Shown here: positions 8,146 through 16,720 of the stretch, piece by piece
How the letters are laid out: every line of letters begins with the position of its first letter
How positions within the stretch are numbered: position 1 is the stretch's first letter
Assembly (NCBI GenBank): GCA_963761735.1
Contig: CAVXHQ010000005.1
Span: 992,001 to 1,056,000 of the forward strand
DNA: 64,000 bases
From: CAVXHQ01 sp963761735
GTDB taxonomy: Bacteria; Pseudomonadota; Alphaproteobacteria; Rhodobacterales; Rhodobacteraceae
Reading direction: 5' to 3'
Program-made: the position numbers and the translations under genes
The notes under the pieces: generated by a model
What the model saw: the letters and a program-made list of their open reading frames with translations, nothing else
What the model was told of the DNA's origin: nothing
The model's database searches: none

Positions 8146-9789
8146 TCAGACCAGCCGGGACGTCTCGACTGCGGCGCGCACGAAATCCGCGAACAGCGGG
8201 TGTGGCGCGAAGGGTTTCGATTTCAGTTCGGGATGAAACTGCACGCCGATGAACCAGGGGTGTCCCGACCATTCGACGATTTCCGGCAATCGACCGTCCG
8301 GCGAGCGCCCCGAAAAGACCAGCCCGTGCGATTCGAGGGCCTCGCGGTACTTCATATCCACTTCGTACCGGTGCCGGTGCCGCTCTTCGATGGTCACCCC
8401 GCCATAGATCTGTGCCACCTTCGATCCCGGCGTCAGTGCGGCTGAATAGGCGCCCAGCCGCATCGTACCGCCCTTGTCGTCGCTGGTCTTGCGCAGAATC
8501 GTGTTGTTGCCGCGCACCCATTCCTTGAGGTGATAGACGACCGGTTCGAATCGCTTCTTGCCGGTCTCGTGGTCGAATTCCTCGGAACCGGCGGTGGCCA
8601 GTCCGGCCACGTTGCGCGCCGCCTCGATCACGGCCATCTGCATCCCCAGACAGATCCCCAGATAGGGAATGCCCCGGGTGCGGGCAAATTCGGCGGCCTT
8701 GATCTTGCCTTCGGTGCCGCGCTCGCCGAAGCCGCCGGGCACGAGGATCGCGTGGAAACCGGCGAGGTGCGGCGCGGCATCCTCGCGGTCGAAAAGCTCG
8801 GCATCGACCCATTCGACGCGCACCCGCACCCGGTTGGCCATGCCGCCGTGGGTCAGTGCCTCGGCGATGGATTTATACGCATCCTCAAGCTGGGTATATT
8901 TGCCGACGATGGCCACGCGCACCTCGCCTTCGGCATGGGTCAGACGGTCCATCACGTCCTCCCAGCGGGCCAGATTGGGGCGCGGGGCAGGGGTGATCTG
9001 GAACGCGTCGAGCACCGCCTGATCGAGGCCCGCACCGTGATAGGCCAGCGGCGCGGCGTAGATGGATTTCAGGTCGTAGGCGGGGATCACGGCCTCGGGA
9101 CGGACGTTGCAGAACAGCGCGATCTTGGCGCGTTCCTTTTCCGGGATCGGGTGCTCCGACCGGCAGACCAGCACATCGGGTTGCAACCCGATGGAGCGGA
9201 GTTCCTTTACCGAGTGCTGCGTCGGCTTCGTCTTCAGCTCACCGCTCGCCGCAAGATAGGGCAGCAGCGTCAGGTGCATGAAGATGCACTGCCCGCGCGG
9301 TTTGTCCTGCGAAAACTGACGGATCGCCTCGAAGAACGGCAGCCCCTCGATATCGCCGACGGTGCCGCCGATCTCGCAGAGCATGAAATCCACCTCATCG
9401 TCACCAATGTGAAGGAAGTCCTTGATTTCGTTGGTAACGTGCGGAATGACCTGAATCGTCTTGCCCAGATAATCGCCGCGCCGTTCCTTTTCCAGCACGG
9501 TGGAATAGACCCGCCCCGACGAAATCGAATCGGTATTGCGCGCCGCGACACCGGTGAACCGCTCGTAATGACCAAGGTCGAGGTCGGTTTCCGCACCGTC
9601 GTCGGTGACGAAAACCTCGCCGTGCTCGAACGGGCTCATCGTGCCGGGATCGACGTTCAGATAGGGATCGAGCTTGCGCAGGCGCACGGTGAATCCCCGC
9701 GCCTGAAGCAGCGCACCAAGGGCTGCGGACGCCAGACCCTTGCCCAGCGAGGACACCACCCCGCCGGTGATGAAGACATATCGCGCCAT
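8146..9789 (-). CDS. pyrG: CTP synthase
   Basis: This 547-residue enzyme converts UTP, ATP and glutamine to CTP. The N-terminal synthetase domain starts MARYVFITGGVVSSLGKG and holds the Mg-binding SPFEHGEVFVTDDG loop. The C-terminal class-I glutaminase domain has the oxyanion region LVPGGFGERG, the nucleophile motif GICLGMQMA and the distal His-Glu in GVQFHPELKSKP. The ATG at 9789 is the family start; open frame further upstream (to 9969) is spacer. It lies downstream of secG, a frequent arrangement in alphaproteobacteria. Confidence 0.97.
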   Translation of the reverse strand: MARYVFITGGVVSSLGKGLASAALGALLQARGFTVRLRKLDPYLNVDPGTMSPFEHGEVFVTDDGAETDLDLGHYERFTGVAARNTDSISSGRVYSTVLEKERRGDYLGKTIQVIPHVTNEIKDFLHIGDDEVDFMLCEIGGTVGDIEGLPFFEAIRQFSQDKPRGQCIFMHLTLLPYLAASGELKTKPTQHSVKELRSIGLQPDVLVCRSEHPIPEKERAKIALFCNVRPEAVIPAYDLKSIYAAPLAYHGAGLDQAVLDAFQITPAPRPNLARWEDVMDRLTHAEGEVRVAIVGKYTQLEDAYKSIAEALTHGGMANRVRVRVEWVDAELFDREDAAPHLAGFHAILVPGGFGERGTEGKIKAAEFARTRGIPYLGICLGMQMAVIEAARNVAGLATAGSEEFDHETGKKRFEPVVYHLKEWVRGNNTILRKTSDDKGGTMRLGAYSAALTPGSKVAQIYGGVTIEERHRHRYEVDMKYREALESHGLVFSGRSPDGRLPEIVEWSGHPWFIGVQFHPELKSKPFAPHPLFADFVRAAVETSRLV

Positions 9790-10005
9790 GAAGTTTTCCC
9801 GTAAATTCGCCCAAACCGGGTGACCGCGCCGGGCGTCAGGAAGGACGCGGCAACACAGGTTCACGGGATTTGAAGTTAGTCGGATTCGGGGGGCGGGCGC
9901 AATGGCAGCGCGCCCGAATTCCCCATATGTCGCGGATTGCCCGTCCCTGCGGACCACACATAGTAGCATTACGGGGCGATATTGGCACCCCGCAAAGGCT
10001 GAGGA

Positions 10006-10494
10006 TCAGTTCCCCGAGGGTGCGGTTTCAACCTCGTCACCGGGGACCGCCTCGATTTCCACCGTGGCTTCGGGCTCCACCTCGGATGCCGCGCCGGCCT
10101 CGGGTGCGCTCTCCGGCGCGATCGGTGCCAGGTCGGGCACCACGGCGCCGCCGGTCGCGGCCGAAGGCGGCAGCAGGCTGCCACCGCCAAGGTCGGGCAG
10201 GGTGGCACCGCCCGGTTCGGCGGCGGGGGCCAGCAGATCGTTGCCATCGACGACCGACCCGTCCGAAGACTGCTCTGCGGCGATGATCGTCAGCGCGATC
10301 GAGGTGGCGATGAATGCAATCGCCAGTATCCACGTCACCCTGCCCAGCGGCGATGCTGCGGGCCGCCCCGCGTTGGCGCCCCCGCCGCCGCCGCCACCCA
10401 TTCCCAGTCCGCCGCCTTCGGACCGCTGCAGCAGCACCACCCCGATCAGGCCAAGCGCGAGGATCAGGTGGATGACGAGGACGACGTTTTCCAT
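10006..10494 (-). CDS. secG: preprotein translocase subunit SecG with long C-terminal extension
   Basis: SecG assists SecYE-dependent export. The protein has two membrane segments (NVVLVIHLILALGLIGVVLLQ and VTWILAIAFIATSIALTIIA) joined by the Ser/Gly-rich loop with GGGLGMGGGGGGG, the standard SecG layout. At 162 residues it is roughly 50 longer than the E. coli protein. The last 85 residues are a Pro/Ala/Glu/Val-rich acidic tail with no clear fold, predicted to lie on the periplasmic side. It stands 216 bp upstream of pyrG on the same strand. Confidence 0.92.
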   Translation of the reverse strand: MENVVLVIHLILALGLIGVVLLQRSEGGGLGMGGGGGGGANAGRPAASPLGRVTWILAIAFIATSIALTIIAAEQSSDGSVVDGNDLLAPAAEPGGATLPDLGGGSLLPPSAATGGAVVPDLAPIAPESAPEAGAASEVEPEATVEIEAVPGDEVETAPSGN

Positions 10495-10676
10495 TCGGGG
10501 GCTTTCGGATCAGAGCGGCATTATGACAGGCCGTCGCGGTGGCCCCGAAGGACCGCGTCGGCAACCGCGTGGTATCTAGTGGTTCGTCCAGATGAGAGCA
10601 ACCCGTCGCGGGTTCTGCCACCCCCGGGTCGTGCCGATCGCGAGGGCTGTCGGCCGGGTATTCGTCGGCGGGACGG

Positions 10677-11072
10677 CTATTGGTCGATGTCGTCGACGTC
10701 TGCCTGCCCCGAAAGTTTGCGCCGAACGATCGACCAGGACAGGCCGATGGCCAGAACGAGGCTGAGCGTGACGACTGCAACCCAAGTGTTTATGGCGGGG
10801 TTTTCGAGGCTGACCCAGCCCTGATCGTACAGAACCCAGATCACCGTCGCCACGACCGCCAGGATCAGCAGCATCCCGAAAACACCGATAGAGCGCAGCG
10901 TGGCGCGCAGATAGACGATATAGCCGATCACGAGAATAAGTGACGCGAGCACGACCAGCGGCAGTTGCGTCTCCCAGTTTTCGGTGCCCCACCGCACGAT
11001 ATTCCACGGCGTCGGATTATACGTCGCCGACAGAAGAAGAAACGCAAAGAGCCAGCGCAGCAAAAATCCCAT
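10677..11072 (-). CDS. DUF6524-type four-helix membrane protein
   Basis: This 131-residue protein has four predicted membrane spans (MGFLLRWLFAFLLLSATYN, PLVVLASLILVIGYIVYL, GVFGMLLILAVVATVIWVLY, TWVAVVTLSLVLAIGLSWS) and a short charged tail ending in DVDDIDQ. The N terminus with RWLFAFLLL followed by NPTPWNIVRW fits my memory of the DUF6524 family found in marine Rhodobacterales; the function is unknown. It faces purA divergently, sharing a 184-bp promoter region, and precedes secG by 182 bp. Confidence 0.7.
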   Translation of the reverse strand: MGFLLRWLFAFLLLSATYNPTPWNIVRWGTENWETQLPLVVLASLILVIGYIVYLRATLRSIGVFGMLLILAVVATVIWVLYDQGWVSLENPAINTWVAVVTLSLVLAIGLSWSIVRRKLSGQADVDDIDQ

Positions 11073-11256
11073 CGTGTCGGTCCTCGTTCAGGTTCTGGCA
11101 GTTTCAGGCCGCTTTACTGCCGTGCCCGCGGCGGGAAGACAAGCGTCCGGGCCCCGGTCGCAGAGTACGCCGGACACCTGAACAGGAAATTAGCGGTTTC
11201 GCCGCGCTGCCGCCCCCGATATAGGGACATCGGTTTGCACCATGAGAGGAATGGCC

Positions 11257-12549
11257 ATGGCTAATGTCGTCGTCGTAGGCGCCCAGTGGGGCGACGAAGG
11301 CAAAGGCAAGATCGTCGACTGGTTGTCCGAACGCGCCGATATCATCGCGCGTTTTCAGGGCGGTCACAACGCGGGGCACACCCTCGTCATCGACGGCACG
11401 GTGTTCAAACTCGCGGCACTGCCGTCGGGGATCGTGCGCGGTGGCAAACTCAGCGTGATCGGCAACGGCGTCGTCCTCGACCCGTGGCACCTGATGGGCG
11501 AGATTGCGCAAATCCGCACGCAGGGCGTCACCGTCACGCCCGAAACCCTGATGATCGCGGAAAACACAGCCCTTATCCTGCCGATCCACGGCGAGCTGGA
11601 CCGCGCCCGCGAGGCGCAGAATTCCGTCGCCCGGATCGGCACCACCGGGCGCGGCATCGGCCCGGCCTATGAGGACAAGGTGGGGCGCCGCTCCGTGCGT
11701 GTCGCCGACCTGGCCGACGCCGCGACGCTTGAATTGCGGGTGGACCGGGCGCTGGTGCATCACGATGCGTTGCGCCGGGGCCTTGGGATGGAACCCGTCG
11801 ACCGCGACGCCCTGCTGACGAGCCTGCGCGAAATCGCGCCCGCGATCCTCGAATATGCGGGGCCGGTGTGGAAAATTCTCAACGAACAGCGCCGGGCGGG
11901 CAAACGGATCCTGTTCGAGGGGGCGCAGGGGGCGCTGCTCGACATCGATTTCGGCACCTATCCCTTCGTTACATCCTCCAATGTCATCGCCGGTCAGGCG
12001 GCGACCGGCACCGGTATCGGTCCGGGCGCCATCGATTTCGTGCTCGGCATCGTCAAGGCCTATACCACCCGCGTCGGCGAAGGGCCGTTTCCGGCGGAAT
12101 TGCACGATGCCGACGGGCAGCGCCTTGGCGAGCGGGGCCACGAGTTCGGCACGAATACCGGGCGCAAGCGGCGCTGTGGCTGGTTCGATGCGGTCCTCGT
12201 GCGGCAAACCTGCGTGACCTCGGGCGTGAACGGCATCGCGCTGACGAAGCTCGACGTGCTCGACGGGTTCGAGACGCTGAAGATCTGCACCGGCTACGAT
12301 CTCGACGGCACCCACCTCGATTATCTGCCCACGGCGGCTGATCATCAGGCCCGCTGCACGCCGATCTATGAGGAAATGCCGGGCTGGTCGCAATCGACCG
12401 AAGGCGCGCGGTCCTGGGCCGATCTTCCGGCGGAGGCGATCAAATACGTCCGTCGGGTCGAAGAGCTGATCGGGTGTTCCGTCGCCATGCTGTCGACCTC
12501 GCCCGAGCGCGAGGATACCATTCTGGTAACCGACCCCTTCGCCGACTGA
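11257..12549 (+). CDS. purA: adenylosuccinate synthetase
   Basis: This 430-residue enzyme joins IMP and aspartate using GTP in AMP synthesis. Diagnostic motifs are the N-terminal VVVVGAQWGDEGKGK P-loop with the catalytic Asp, GGHNAGHT, the arginine-rich IGTTGRGIGPAYEDK loop, and NTGRKRRCGWFD near the C terminus. The correct start is the ATG at 11257, six bases after an AGAGGA ribosome site; two in-frame ATGs at 11242 and 11251 would add only a few unconserved residues. It is transcribed as a single gene or with the small DUF2842 gene 115 bp downstream. Confidence 0.97.
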   Translation: MANVVVVGAQWGDEGKGKIVDWLSERADIIARFQGGHNAGHTLVIDGTVFKLAALPSGIVRGGKLSVIGNGVVLDPWHLMGEIAQIRTQGVTVTPETLMIAENTALILPIHGELDRAREAQNSVARIGTTGRGIGPAYEDKVGRRSVRVADLADAATLELRVDRALVHHDALRRGLGMEPVDRDALLTSLREIAPAILEYAGPVWKILNEQRRAGKRILFEGAQGALLDIDFGTYPFVTSSNVIAGQAATGTGIGPGAIDFVLGIVKAYTTRVGEGPFPAELHDADGQRLGERGHEFGTNTGRKRRCGWFDAVLVRQTCVTSGVNGIALTKLDVLDGFETLKICTGYDLDGTHLDYLPTAADHQARCTPIYEEMPGWSQSTEGARSWADLPAEAIKYVRRVEELIGCSVAMLSTSPEREDTILVTDPFAD

Positions 12550-12664
12550 CGCCTGCGACACCTGCTCACGGTGCGGTGCGCGGGCGATCCGCGCTATTGG
12601 CTGTCACGATATGATGCCACCGCACGTCGACCACCCCTTCCTTCGATCCAAGGACAGCGTTCAC

Positions 12665-12892
12665 ATGGCCCTGACATTCAAACAGCGTCGCCGCTGGTCT
12701 CTCGTGATCCTGCTGCTTGGATTGCCCGCCTATATCGTCGTCGCCTGGGTCGCGGTCAGCGCGCTGCCCCGGCCCAACGTCCTGATCGAACTTGCGATCT
12801 ATGCGACCCTGGGCGTCTTATGGGCGATACCGTTTCGGGCGGTTTTCAGAGGCGTCGGCAAGGCCGATCCCAAGGCACCGCCGGAAGACTGA
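12665..12892 (+). CDS. DUF2842-family small membrane protein
   Basis: This 75-residue protein has two membrane spans (LVILLLGLPAYIVVAWVAV and VLIELAIYATLGVLWAIPF) and the family ending FRAVFRGVGKADP. MALTFKQRRRW at the start is the usual N terminus, so the ATG at 12665 is preferred over one at 12611. The function is unknown. It lies directly downstream of purA on the same strand, an arrangement often kept in Rhodobacterales. Confidence 0.8.
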   Translation: MALTFKQRRRWSLVILLLGLPAYIVVAWVAVSALPRPNVLIELAIYATLGVLWAIPFRAVFRGVGKADPKAPPED

Positions 12893-13027
12893 GTTGTCAT
12901 CCGCTGCGTGGTCGCAACCCGCGACAGGTGGCAGCGATCGGTGCGGGACGGTGATGCGCCTCCGAATCCGGCAGATGCCGCGGTACCTTGCGGACGCCGG
13001 TCAGATACGGACAGTCATCTCGACAGC

Positions 13028-13060
13028 AAAAAGGGGTAGCGGATCGAACCGCTGCCCCCC
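13028..13060 (-). terminator. intrinsic terminator of the 906-residue acidic protein gene
   Basis: Read on the minus strand, a GGGGCAGCGG stem with loop TTCGAT and CCGCTACCCC is followed by five T. The ten-pair stem contains one A-C mismatch. It lies 45 bp past the stop at 13105. Confidence 0.75.
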
Positions 13061-13104
13061 CTTGTCGTTCAATGGTGGATGCCCACCGCGCCGGTCCCGA
13101 AGTT

Positions 13105-15825
13105 TCAGCCTGCGCGACGCTTGGGATTGAACCGCGTGTCGCCCGGAATGGCGAACCGACCGTTGCGCACCTTGGTCAGACGGCCCTGACGCAACAACGC
13201 CCCGAACGCCCTCAGGCCGTCTTCACGGCTGATCGGCGATGTTGCCGTTTCCTGCAGCTTGCTCATCAACTGCGGGCGCGAAAAATCCTCGTGGCCTTCG
13301 ACGAATGCAGTATGGGCGGCGGCAGCCTCCATCAGATCGTTCAGCCCGGTCGCCCCCATATCCATCGCGAAATCCGGGAACGGCACCGTGCCGGGTGCCG
13401 CAGCTTTTGGCGCCTCTGTCAGGGCGACGCGACGCGGACGCACCGGAGCATCGGCGACAGCCCCGTCGCCGGAGGCGGGCGCGTCCACCCGCTGTGACGC
13501 CACCAGTTTGAGCGGCGCGGGGCGCGGGCGCTCGGTACGGGCCTGGGCCGTGCCGGGCCGAATCGGGCGCCGGGGCCGCACCACCTGCTCCAGGTCGTCG
13601 CGAAACGCCGTCTCGTGGCGGTCGTCTTCCTCCGCCTGAACCGGTGTTTCGCCCAGCTTGCGCGCAGCCTCCGTTGCAGCGACAGCGGCCTTGAGCTGAT
13701 GTATTGCATCGCGGCGGCTGCGGTTCTCGGGCGCATCCATGGCGACGTCGGTCTGCTTGGAGATGCGGAGCAGATCTTCCTCATCCTCGATCGGAAGCGC
13801 CGGCAAGCGGACCCTGCGCGGACGCAATGGCGCAACCGCTTCAGCGGTATCGACCGGGTCCGCGTCATCACCGGACGCCGTGTCGTCGCTGTCGCCGGAA
13901 GTTGCAATCGCGCCGGCGTCATCGGCGTTCAGGTGTGCGCGGGCACTCCCGGTTTCGCCCCCCTGCACCGCGTCGTCGCTATGATCATGGGCGTTCGTGC
14001 CGTTACTTTCGATATCGTCCATGGGAATGGCGACGGTACCGTCCGCAGCTGCGTCTTCCACGTCGTCGACAACGTCGTAAAACCCGTCGCCGGCCGCGTC
14101 TTCGGTGTCGCCGTCAAACTCCGTTTCCGCATCGTCTCGGTCCGAAGAATCGGTGGTGTCGCCGGCAACATCGACAGCGCCCGACCCTGTCAGAGAGGCG
14201 GCAAGTGCGGAGCGAATGTTTTCGGCAAGCAATGAGGCAGCGGGCGTTTGGATTTCGGGTTCCGCTGTGTCGTCGATGGCCGTTTCGTCCGGCGCGGGCG
14301 CCGCCGCATTGTCGATATCTGTGCCGCCCGTGGCTGCGAAATCCCGGTCGTTGTCCTGGGCGATGTCCTCGTCCCTGTCGGCCAGATCGGCTTCGTTGTC
14401 CTCGGCGTCCAGCTCATCACCCGCGACATCCTCATCATCGTCGTAGGCGATGTCCTCGTCGTCGTCGAAAGCAACTCCTTCAACGTCGTCAACGGCCTCG
14501 TCGTCCGCGGCCTCGGATAGGTCATAATCGGTCGCGGTCTCCGGGCCGTCGTCGGGGGTCGCATCCTCGCGAGCGTCCGCGTCGGAAAGATCGTCCTCGA
14601 GCGCGGCAAGCTCGGCCTGAAGCGCCTCTTCGTCCTCGGCGCTGAGCGAGGTCTGAACCGGGGAACGCTCTTGTGGCGGGTCCGCTGCAGTATCGCTCTC
14701 GTCTTCGATGAGGGTGCCGGTCGAGACCGCAGCCTCAAAATCCGCGCGGCGCATCCGGATCACGCGGGCCTCGATCCGCGACGGAGCTGCGGGAGCGGCA
14801 TCGGTGCTCTGCGCCGCGGGAGCCGCGACGGCCTGTGCCGCCGTCTCGGTGGGCTGAACTTCAGCCGTCTGATCTTCGACCGGTTCCGGCGTCGGAAGCG
14901 TTTTCGGGGCGGGAGGCGGGGCGGCTGCTTCCGGTGCTGCCGCGGGGGCGCTTGCGGCGGCCAGAGGCGTTGCCCGCCCCACGACGGCGCGGATACGCTG
15001 CAATTTCGCAGCGACGCTTTCGGCGTCCGGGTGGACGGGGCCCGGGGCACGTTCGCTGACGCGCGGGGTCGGCTGCGGTCCTGCTGCCGGGGGTTGCGGG
15101 ATGCGCACAGGTGCGGGACGCGGCGTCGCGGTTGCCGGAGTTACCGCCGCCGGTGGCATCAGCGGCGCGGTATTCCGCGCGGCCTCGCTCGTCCGGGATT
15201 GGCGCTTTCCCTCGGCAGCGGGTGCTTCTCGATACACCTCGGGCGCGTTTGCGTCTTGCGCCTCGGAAGATTGCGCCCCGGGTGCGTCGGCAGAGTGTGC
15301 CACTGGCGCGCTTGCCGGTGCCGTGGCGAGCAGTTCGGAGGCGGCGGGAGCCGCGTCCTTCGGGACACCGGCAAGCGTTTCTGACGGTGCCGTCGCGGGC
15401 GCCGCTTGCTCGGAAGCGTCGGTCAGATCGTCTGACGGTGCCGTTCTGTCCGGCGCAATTTTTCCCGGTGCAGCCGCCGGCTCGGCCTCGGTTGGGGCGG
15501 ATATTGCCGCGTCTTCGGTCCCGGCAAGATCCGCATCCGTGTCACCGGCGGGCACCGCCTCGGTCAGGGCAGAGCCTGCGCGCAGGACGATACCTGTGCC
15601 ATCCGTCCGTGCCTCGACCCGGCGGGCAATTTCGCGTTCGGCGATTCGCGCCAGCATGTCGGCGTCCGGCGTTGCGGGTTCGGCACCGAAATACCGGTCG
15701 TCCGCCGCCAGATCGCGGAAATACTCCGCAATCGCCTTCATCGTCGAAAAACTGTCGTCGAACCCTTCGAGGGTGCACGAAAACGTTCCGTAGGAAACCG
15801 TTAGAATCTTGCTCGATCCAACCAT
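13105..15825 (-). CDS. large acidic low-complexity protein, function unknown
   Basis: This 906-residue protein has two ordered ends and a very long disordered middle. Residues 1-85 (VGSSKILTVSYGTFSCTLEG, then MKAIAEYFRDLAADDRYFGA) are conserved in Rhodobacterales as far as I recall. The last 100 residues include PFPDFAMDMGATGLNDLMEAA and ISREDGLRAFGALLRQGRLTKVRNG, which looks like a small helical/winged domain. Between them are Ala/Pro-rich stretches and an acid block of Asp-Glu runs (residues about 440-680). There is no signal peptide or membrane span, so it is presumably cytoplasmic. Some database entries call homologues CheA-like, but I see no histidine kinase motif. It ends at a clear terminator and is divergent from the thiamine kinase gene. 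Confidence 0.75.
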   Translation of the reverse strand: MVGSSKILTVSYGTFSCTLEGFDDSFSTMKAIAEYFRDLAADDRYFGAEPATPDADMLARIAEREIARRVEARTDGTGIVLRAGSALTEAVPAGDTDADLAGTEDAAISAPTEAEPAAAPGKIAPDRTAPSDDLTDASEQAAPATAPSETLAGVPKDAAPAASELLATAPASAPVAHSADAPGAQSSEAQDANAPEVYREAPAAEGKRQSRTSEAARNTAPLMPPAAVTPATATPRPAPVRIPQPPAAGPQPTPRVSERAPGPVHPDAESVAAKLQRIRAVVGRATPLAAASAPAAAPEAAAPPPAPKTLPTPEPVEDQTAEVQPTETAAQAVAAPAAQSTDAAPAAPSRIEARVIRMRRADFEAAVSTGTLIEDESDTAADPPQERSPVQTSLSAEDEEALQAELAALEDDLSDADAREDATPDDGPETATDYDLSEAADDEAVDDVEGVAFDDDEDIAYDDDEDVAGDELDAEDNEADLADRDEDIAQDNDRDFAATGGTDIDNAAAPAPDETAIDDTAEPEIQTPAASLLAENIRSALAASLTGSGAVDVAGDTTDSSDRDDAETEFDGDTEDAAGDGFYDVVDDVEDAAADGTVAIPMDDIESNGTNAHDHSDDAVQGGETGSARAHLNADDAGAIATSGDSDDTASGDDADPVDTAEAVAPLRPRRVRLPALPIEDEEDLLRISKQTDVAMDAPENRSRRDAIHQLKAAVAATEAARKLGETPVQAEEDDRHETAFRDDLEQVVRPRRPIRPGTAQARTERPRPAPLKLVASQRVDAPASGDGAVADAPVRPRRVALTEAPKAAAPGTVPFPDFAMDMGATGLNDLMEAAAAHTAFVEGHEDFSRPQLMSKLQETATSPISREDGLRAFGALLRQGRLTKVRNGRFAIPGDTRFNPKRRAG

Positions 15826-15988
15826 GATTAATGCTCGCTCTTGTCAGGTCTTGGCAACACTCTGTTTACCAGTAATCAGGTCCGAATGCGGCGCGCAAAA
15901 AAGCTCGGAGCGGTATCATTTCAAGGCCCTTTTATGGCATTGGCACGGAGCGAGAAACAATAGCGCCGTTTGGCGGGGGGCAGGTGGC

Positions 15989-16678
15989 ATGGACACATCA
16001 ATTATCGTCGAGAGCGCGACAGCTGTCACGCTGGTCGGTGGCGCTGACATTACGACCGACGACCTTACCGTTGCGTTAAGACTGGCGCCGGTTCTGGTGG
16101 CGGCGGACGGCGGCGCGGATACGCTGCTGGCGCGTGGCCTGCGACCGGCGGCGGTGATCGGCGATATGGATTCGGTGTCGGTGGCCGCGCGCACCGCCTT
16201 TGCCGACGTCCTGTACCCGGTGGCCGAACAGGACAGCACCGATTTCGACAAGGCGCTGCGCCATATCGCGGCACCTCTGGTGATCGCCTGCGGGTTTTCG
16301 GGGGGCAGGCTCGATCATGAACTTGCCGCGCTGCACGGCATGATCCTGCGCGCCGACCGGCCCTGCATCGTGCTGGGGGCCGAAAGCCTGACGTTCCTGT
16401 GTCCTGCCGATATAACGCTCGATCTGGCGCCGGGCTGCGTCGTGTCGCTGTTCCCGATGGCGCGGGCGCGCGTGGCGTCCACGGGGCTGCGCTGGCCGAC
16501 GGACGGGATTTGTTTTGCCCCGGGCGGGCGGATCGGCACGTCGAATGCCGCCACAACCGGCATGGTAACCCTGCGCGCCCGGACGCCTGCGATGCTGGTC
16601 ATCCTGCCGCGTGCGGCTCTGGGCGCGGCGGTGCGCGCGCTTGTCGCGCCGGGGACGCCCAGATGGCCCGCGCGGTAG
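15989..16678 (+). CDS. thiamine pyrophosphokinase
   Basis: This 229-residue enzyme transfers pyrophosphate from ATP to thiamine to give thiamine diphosphate. Family motifs are VAADGGADTLL, VIGDMDSV and DSTDFDKAL (substrate and Mg site), then GFSGGRLDHELA, followed by the C-terminal thiamine-binding beta domain with TSNAATTG. The ATG at 15989 is chosen over the upstream open frame (to 15809) because it begins just before the conserved fold and follows a G-rich ribosome site. No TPP riboswitch is apparent upstream. Confidence 0.88.
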   Translation: MDTSIIVESATAVTLVGGADITTDDLTVALRLAPVLVAADGGADTLLARGLRPAAVIGDMDSVSVAARTAFADVLYPVAEQDSTDFDKALRHIAAPLVIACGFSGGRLDHELAALHGMILRADRPCIVLGAESLTFLCPADITLDLAPGCVVSLFPMARARVASTGLRWPTDGICFAPGGRIGTSNAATTGMVTLRARTPAMLVILPRAALGAAVRALVAPGTPRWPAR

Positions 16679-16720
16679 AGGCAGCCTCCGGTCGTCCATG
16701 TGCCTGCGCAGACCGGACGT

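Noticed and set aside
13028..13060. tRNA-like GATCGAACC string
   Set aside because: It is the loop of a terminator hairpin; no acceptor or anticodon stem surrounds it.
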